DNA from: Nyssa sinensis
Lineage: Eukaryota; Streptophyta; Magnoliopsida; Cornales; Nyssaceae
Direction: 5' to 3'
Assembly (NCBI GenBank): GCA_008638375.1
Contig: CM018038.1
Span: 32,192,383-32,256,382, forward strand
DNA: 64,000 bases
Shown here: positions 58,601-64,000 of the stretch, piece by piece
How positions within the stretch are numbered: the first letter of the stretch is position 1
Layout: each line of letters starts with the position of its first letter
The notes under the pieces: model-generated
Database searches by the model: none
The model's input: only the letters and a program-made list of their open reading frames with translations
What the model was told of the DNA's origin: nothing
Position numbers and translations under genes: made by a program

Positions 58601-61343
58601 TTGTGGGTTGGTAGATTCTGGAGTCATTCTTATTGGCAATGAATGTATGGAGGTGAGGATTTTTTAGGGGAGGGGATGGGGGTTCATTGCAAATTGGATA
58701 TTGAGAGAGCTAATGTTAATTTGAATTGGGGGTTGCTTATATATATGCTGGAACGTATGGGTTTCGGGGTTCATTGACGGAATTGGACCAATGCGTGCAT
58801 GTCTTCTGTCTCTGTGATTTTTTGTATTGGGCTCAGGTTTCTTTTCTTGTTTGACGGGATTGCGTTAGGGGGATCGTATGTCTCCCTTTTGTTTATTTGG
58901 TTATGGAGCCTTTAAGTAGGATGATTGATAGGGCTGTTGGTGGTGGGTTTTTTTTGGCAAGGTTCCAGACTGGCATGATCGAGGTAGGGTATTTTGCGGT
59001 TGCTATAGTGGCTTTTTATGGGGTGAATGAGAGTTAGTTGTGGTATCGTTAGGGTATTTTGATTTGCTTTCACCCGGTATCAAGACTGCAGGTCAATATC
59101 ACTGAAAATGAGATTATTACGAGTAGCCGGTATTAATGGTTGGCTGGAACTCTTGGTTGCAAATTGGGACTCTCCCTACTTCTTATCTAAGGCTACCTTT
59201 GGGTGCTAAGTATAAGGCCACCTCAGTAAGTCATTCAGTAGTGGAACAGTTTGAGAGATGATTAGTGGGTTGGTAAATTGAGATAAGATTTGTTTGCCGT
59301 TGTTGGGTGGGGGCCTTGGGATAAGGTTTATTTGTTGTTTTAATTAGGCAATGTTGGCAACATGGCTTTGGAGGTTCTCTCTTGCAAAATAGTTTGTGGT
59401 GGTGGGTGGTGAAGAGCAGGTTTGGAATTTTGGATAGGGGGTGGGTCTCGCTTGAAATTCCTCACAGGGTTGGGCTGTGGCAGGGTATTAGGAAAGGTTG
59501 GAGTTATTTTATGGGGTGTTGAGGTTTTGGCATGATAGATGGTGCGGCAATGTGGTTTTGAAGACTCCGTTTCTGGGGCCTTATGGGATTGCCACTAAAC
59601 GGAAAAATAAATGGAAGAGATTTCAAGAGAAATAAGAAATAAGGAAGAAGAAGGGAAGATACTCAAAAATGTTAAAACATGTTTGGGAAAAGTCTAAGAT
59701 CCCAAGTTGATCTTAGGCTTTGCTTTTTCACTCAATACATACAAAATTTACAAAATATACTTTGCATATATGTATAAGATTACAATCTTGTATTTTAGAA
59801 AGGAATCCTTGTAAGATTACAATCCTGTATTTTAGGAATAAATCCCTGTGAGATTACAATTCTGTATTTTAGGAAAGAATTCCTTGTATTCAACTTTCAT
59901 AAAGGGTACAAATTCTAATTTATACACAAATCTAGAATATACACAAAATCTCATTAATATAAGTTTACATATTTAAGGTGGCTTGATTTTTGATCTTGAT
60001 ATGTTAATTACCCTCCCTCAAGTTGACCAGGAGGGGAACCTGCAAGGTTCAACTTGATGGTTATGCCTGGCTTGGATTTTGTAAAGTCTAGGCACTGCAT
60101 GCTTTCTTTTTTTATGCATGGAAAGTTGGATTGTTACACTGTTAGACAGACACTTCTAAATGTGTGAAGATCTTGTATTGGAGGTGATATGACATTGGTA
60201 TGGAAATAGAATGCGTCCAACGCACTTACAGTCAAAATAGATACTTGATGGGTGTGTTTTTCCAGAGGATTGGATTCTTGATTTAACTCTCTAGACAATC
60301 CTTGGACAAATGTTTTAATTGGCTTCTACATATCACATGGATTTTTCAAAACAAGTCAATTACCAGTGATGAATGTTCTGTGTCATATCTAACATGGAGG
60401 TATATAAAAAGGAAAAAGGAATACTTCCATAAATTAGCTGTGCCTTTTGTGTAGTATTCTTTGGGTTAAACTCAGATAAGGAACCTAGTCAGGCAATCAC
60501 ACTTTAATGCATGTATCTGAGCCCATGCAATACTGGGCAACAGAGACTAATGCTGTCAAAGATTATGCACAACTGAAAACAAGACATGAGAGATTTACAT
60601 GTGAGTTTGGACGAAGCCTGTAATGATGAACCTGCTAAGCTTCCGTGAAAGTTAGAATGACACTCCGCTGCTTAAGAAAGAAGCTTGGCTATGAGGATTC
60701 CTTTTTTTGCGTGGCGTCTATAATGTCTCTTCCTTTTGTTAAGTGTCTTTACTGTTTTCTGTTTGAACTGTTGTTTCAGTCAAAGTATTTTAAGGATTTT
60801 GACGTTTGTCTGTGTGCATGTGTCTGCGTGTGAATTTAAAAAGCGTTTAAGATTATGATTAGCAGTTGGCTATTAAATCTAATTGAACTTTTAGAAGCTT
60901 TGAATGTGATCTCTGTCGTTCAATAAAAGTTCTAGCTAAGAATGTTTTTAGATTGCTAAGTTCTCTGCATACAGATGTATAATTATTTTGTTTTGGGAGT
61001 TCCAAAAATTCCTTAGGGGGCAGGTAATTCTTTTGATTGAGATGAGGGAACGCCATTGAGTAGTTCCCTGTGTCAATCAAGTTGCAAATCCTGCCTGCAC
61101 CACCTGTTTTGCCTAGCTTTGCTTTTTTTATTTTTATTTTTATTATTGATCTTTAGGGTCATCTTTCTAAAAATCACAAATTTCTAGTCGAATAACATTA
61201 TTCGAATATTTGAGTTCATTCATACTTGTAAATAACATTTTCTCATGTCAGAGTGACAGTGAATACATGGCTGGTCAGCTTTCGGCATTTGGATATGCAC
61301 TGAGTGACAACACTGAGGAGGCAGACTTGTGGCTGATAAATAC
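52616..61343 (+). CDS. CDKAL1-like tRNA (t6A) methylthiotransferase, exons 1-3 (3' part outside window)
   Basis: Three exons are visible: 52616-52798 ([18 protein letters not shown]... to PGTQ), 52895-52933 ([13 protein letters not shown]) and 61252-61343 ([20 protein letters not shown]... to LWLIN plus two bases). All splice sites are GT-AG. The text matches the N-terminus of plant CDKAL1/MtaB-type radical-SAM enzymes, which add a methylthio group to t6A37 of tRNA-Lys(UUU). [14 protein letters not shown] is the start of the UPF0004 domain, and its Cys is the first ligand of the N-terminal Fe-S cluster. The next ligand (INTC) should open exon 4, which was not found before 64000. The ATG is chosen because it begins the conserved MEDIEDLL. 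Intron 1 is 96 bp. Intron 2 is 8318 bp and full of transposon remnants; intron 3 exceeds 2.6 kb. Confidence 0.92.
52934..54257 (+). other. Intron 2, left part without recognised elements
   Basis: The 5' end of the long intron. It is AT-rich, with a T-run near 53785-53805. No coding or RNA gene is recognised; open frames on the minus strand are shadows. Confidence 0.5.
54258..55375. mobile_element. LTR-like transposon fragment in intron 2
   Basis: Contains GACCTAGAGGGGGTGAATAG near 54270 and several GTTCGAACGAA-type motifs near 55010-55110, both of which I associate with plant LTR sequences. Neither boundaries nor a target duplication could be fixed, and no coding region is present. Confidence 0.35.
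55380..55640 (+). pseudogene. L1-type LINE ORF2 fragment, upstream part
   Basis: The plus-strand text [20 protein letters not shown] (about 55455-55515), then HIDRLFIG and, after a frame change, [18 protein letters not shown]. This is the segment just before the reverse transcriptase in plant L1 elements. It stops near 55640 and the RT part resumes at 58205, beyond a solo LTR. Confidence 0.75.
55820..58056 (+). mobile_element. Solo LTR of the 2.2 kb family in intron 2 (copy L3)
   Basis: A 2237 bp unit, TGTAGACACCTC...GACGCCCACA, flanked by perfect CATAC duplications (55815-55819 and 58057-58061). It contains the palindromic minisatellite (55875-56535), then AT-rich sequence with a CATAAATAG box near 57143, and the block GGTGCCTAACACCTTCCC at about 57705 shared with R1, L1 and L2. 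There is no coding sequence. It has the same orientation as the host gene, so its own promoter and poly(A) signals could act within the intron. Confidence 0.92.
58205..59590 (+). pseudogene. L1-type LINE reverse transcriptase fragment
   Basis: The plus strand reads [20 protein letters not shown] at 58240, then (with frame changes) [20 protein letters not shown] at 58425, [10 protein letters not shown] at 58480, MLERMGFG near 58750 and a LRQGD-like segment near 58860. These are the N-terminal RT blocks of plant L1 LINEs. Frequent stops and frameshifts are present. The catalytic FADD block could not be read. Confidence 0.8.
59592..60022 (-). mobile_element. Copia-type 3' LTR fragment with polypurine tract
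   Basis: Three tandem copies of a ~40 bp unit (AAGATTACAATCTTGTATTTTAG-like) lie at about 59787-59885. At 60009-60020 the plus strand reads ACCCTCCCTCAA, the complement of a polypurine tract, so an LTR on the minus strand should start just left of it. The left boundary is tentative. No pol was recognised to the right. Confidence 0.45.
60023..61251 (+). other. Intron 2, right part
   Basis: No recognised gene. The first 300 bases may be 3' internal sequence of the copia fragment. The branch-point region precedes the acceptor CTCATGTCAG at 61242-61251. Confidence 0.5.
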
Positions 61344-63640
61344 GTGAGGATTTTGTTTTGGTTTTCACACATTCTTTTTTTCTTCTTTTTTATTAACAAA
61401 AGTTTGGTTAAGCTTCTTTTGTGACTGATATATGTGGATTGAAATATATAAATTAATGTTACTGTATTTATTGGTACATCATCGTAGTCATGTGTCATGG
61501 CTTAAATGTGATTGGTTATCGATAAAGTGATATGTAGAACCAAAGTAAGTTAGGTTGCTTGTGATACTCAACTGTTATAGTCAGTGATATTATATATTTA
61601 TACATATTTTCTGATATGACAACTAGTATAGTCAATTACATGATATATATGGATATATTGTTTTATTATATTAAATGTCATAAAGATCTTCAGGGGACAC
61701 TTGAATAAAGCGTGAAAGAAGTAAGCATTGTTATTGGACCACACTACACCAAATGTCTCGACCTATAGAGGCAAGAGCGAGGTTTCACCTTTGCCTAAGA
61801 TTTTCTCCACAACTGCGTGCTATCCTATTCTATGATTGTAAAGATTTGTCTCCTTTGAGTGTCCCTATCTACACCTTGCTTTGTGCCATCTCAGGCCACA
61901 CCAAAGTCTCCTTCAAGTGCATGCACCCTGACACATCCAATGCTTGCCTGGGTTGAATTCAGGGTAAGGGAGCTTGAGCTCGGTGTGACCTCGGAGTTGC
62001 ATTTGTGATCCACTTTGGAATCCCAAGGCTTTAGTAGCTTGGTACTTTGGTAGTTGAAAGTGATTGGCTTGCAGATGTGTATTTTCAGTTGCAGTCTGTA
62101 TTTTTGTCAATCTTGGAGAGAGACACATGTGTATTTTTGATTCAGTCAATAAAAGATTCAAGAAAGAAAAAAAATCAAAGAAAATGAAAATTTTGAAAGT
62201 TGGGTTGGAGTTCATGATGGGCCTACGTGGGACCTCTCATACTCAAGTTTAGTCTTAGTTGATTCCTATATTTCAGTTCAAGTTTTGTTGGACATGAGCT
62301 GTAATAGGGTCCACGGGTCATATTATGGGTCAAATTATAGTATATATGTTTTTTTATATGTTTATTATGTGTCAAATTATAATATTGGTTCTTTATTCAT
62401 GGTTTTTAGTAGGTCTATATGGGTTTTACTAGTGAATGCATTTTACATTTTTACCTTTTGGAGTACAAGTCCTATTAGAGTTAAGAATGCTTATGAGTTT
62501 ACATAATACATATAGCAATGTAATGCTTTTAATTCAACTAGATAATATGTTTTAGATAGTTTTTGCAACTATTGTGCTCTTTTAGGGTTGTGTGATGCAA
62601 TTCTAACCATAGGTATGATGCCTGTAGGAACCTTGGAATGATTCCTAGTTTCTTCTTTGACTTTTCTTTATATTCTTCTAGGTCTTATTAACCACTCTTT
62701 TAAATCATAAAGATTTTACTTTGACAAGGTCAATACTTCCTTTCATCAAGTAATCAACCCTAGCAAGCGAAAAGAACGAAAAAACCCCATGGTTATTGTT
62801 CATGATTATGTTCCACCTTGAACAGCCCTCAAACTTCCCAATTAGTTGCCCAATTAAAGCTTCAAACCAATATTCCTTTGTTACAACTTTTACAAACCCT
62901 AATATGCTTCCACATCAATTTTGATATCATAATTGTAGGAGAGTGTTTCTCGTTACACTCGCCTTGCATCATATTTAGGACATGTTTGCCATATGTTGCT
63001 CTCAACCTATTTCATCTTGGTTGTTTGTATCCTCTCTAGCTTTGTTAACATCCACAAAGACTTATAGATTCTTTGGGGGATCTTAGGCTTTATTTTGTGT
63101 ACTGTTCCCTTGTTTTTCTATTTATTGGATTTGCCCTTCTCGGGCGCCCTTATTCATACTACAATTACTTTTACTGTTATAAAAAATCCACATAGCCACG
63201 TTGCTTAAGCATGTGGGCCAGCTATTGCCAGATGTCCTCTAGTTCCCTAAACTCTTATAAGTAGAGGGAATCCTTCCAACCATGGCCATTTGACGTGTGG
63301 CTACAAGGTAAACTCTGTAGGTAGACCTCATTTTCACTCTAACCCGATTCTTTGCTTCCTAGCACCTCTATTGTCCTAGGTGTTATACCAACACTAGCAT
63401 AACCCTAATAGACATATTTTGGGTACTCCAGTGGGCAGGCATTCTTAAAGGACTGTAGATATTAGCAAGCAATGTGAGGTAAACCTCCTGACCCCGCTAT
63501 TATTAGTGCTCCTACTCGTGTCGCTGCCAATGTACTGGTGCAGAGTGAGCACCATGGCTCCTCAGATCATTTCAATGACACTTGTGCATTTACTACTTGT
63601 GCTCACACCAAGGTTATAACTCAGCCTCAATAATGGGTCA
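61344..63640 (+). other. Intron 3 (incomplete), mostly unannotated
   Basis: Begins with GTGAGG after exon 3. I searched for the next exon (expected to begin with two-base phase and encode CTVKSP-like residues) and did not find it. One stretch, 61740-62175, looks like a poly(A)-ended insertion. Confidence 0.5.
61740..62175 (+). mobile_element. Possible poly(A)-ended retrotransposed fragment
   Basis: A G/C-richer block ends with AATAAAAG at about 62147, then after about 20 bases an A-rich tail (AAGAAAGAAAAAAAATC). This resembles the 3' end of a reverse-transcribed message. No duplication, and no convincing reading frame for a known protein, could be found. Confidence 0.3.
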
Positions 63641-63650
63641 TGACCAGTAA

Positions 63651-63754
63651 ATTTATTTATTTTAATGGGTAAGTGGCCCTTGGGGTGCGAATTGAACCTA
63701 GGACCTTGGGGATATTACCCAAGCCTCTTCCCAATTCATCCAACCCCAAGGGTT
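63651..63754 (-). mobile_element. Short tRNA-derived SINE
   Basis: A 104 bp unit on the minus strand. It opens AACCCTTGGGGTTGG, has a B-box-like AGGTTCAATTCG, and ends in an A/T-rich tail (TTAAAATAAATAAATTTA). The flanks GACCAGTAA (63642-63650) and GACGAGTAA (63755-63763) match in eight of nine bases, which suits a SINE target duplication. Confidence 0.6.
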
Positions 63755-63839
63755 GACGAGTAACTTATACTCATTATTTTGCTGGCAATGAACAATTTTG
63801 CATTGCTGTAGTCAATTTCAACTACTGCACCTAATCCAA

Positions 63840-64000
63840 ATGGCATCCACAACAGAATACAATGTAGCACCCATTGTTGCCCTTGTGGAAAACCCCGCAA
63901 TCCCTGTGCTTGTTGCAACCTTGACTCCTAATATTGTCCCCATACAATTCCTTATTTCTGTGGGCCACATCACCGTCAGTAAAGTCAAAGCTCTATTCCA
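63840..64000 (+). CDS. Short open frame to the window edge, unknown
   Basis: ATG at 63840 starts an uninterrupted frame of 53 codons (MASTTEYNVAPIVALVENPA...) that runs off the right edge. It lies in intron 3 of the methylthiotransferase gene, so it may be the start of a transposon gag or a chance frame. No domain could be assigned. Confidence 0.2.
   Translation, partial: MASTTEYNVAPIVALVENPAIPVLVATLTPNIVPIQFLISVGHITVSKVKALF

Noticed and set aside
61344..64000. Exon 4 of the CDKAL1-like gene
   Set aside because: I looked for an acceptor followed by codons for a CTVKSP-like sequence in the required phase and found none. The exon is probably beyond the window.

Overview
This is nuclear DNA of a flowering plant, most likely a eudicot with large, repeat-rich introns. 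The signs are spliceosomal introns, AT-rich composition, tRNA-derived SINEs, an L1-type LINE, and many Ty1/copia and Ty3/gypsy LTR retrotransposons. There is no bacterial, organellar or CRISPR content. Only two ordinary host genes are visible. One is a two-exon, secreted lipid-transfer-like protein gene (about 8559-9004, +). The other is the 5' part of a CDKAL1-type tRNA methylthiotransferase gene (three exons, 52616-61343, +), which continues past the right edge.

Layout. 1-5598: 5' part of a Tat-like Ty3/gypsy element on the minus strand (LTR, PBS, gag, protease, RT, RNase H, start of integrase), broken by a few stops and a frameshift. 5600-7370: SINE-like piece, copia LTR with PBS, purine-rich MITE-like block. 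8508-9193: lipid-transfer gene. 11963-18922: degenerate copia element with a perfect 5-bp target duplication; two later LTR-like units sit inside its 5' LTR. 21200-30748: a second Tat-like element (minus strand) reduced to integrase, RNase H, an array of about 95 bp repeats and an antisense, intron-bearing ORF; a 4.6 kb solo LTR splits that ORF. 30727-33776: a truncated LTR followed by a full-length LTR of a 2.2 kb family. 34000-48874: remnants of one or two further Ty3/gypsy elements: repeats, two antisense ORFs (plant-mobile-domain-like and DUF7745-like) with matching paired hairpins upstream, and a decayed pol carrying a G-patch segment. Two more solo LTRs interrupt this block. 48875-50926: another copy of the 2.2 kb LTR family, truncated.

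52616-64000 is the methylthiotransferase gene. Its second intron is 8.3 kb and holds an L1-type LINE fragment split by a solo LTR with perfect CATAC duplications, plus copia debris.

The most informative points are the readable nesting order of insertions, the antisense genes of the Tat-like elements with their own TATA boxes and introns, and a palindromic minisatellite inside one LTR family whose copy number differs greatly between copies. All domain calls come from reading translations; no database search was run.
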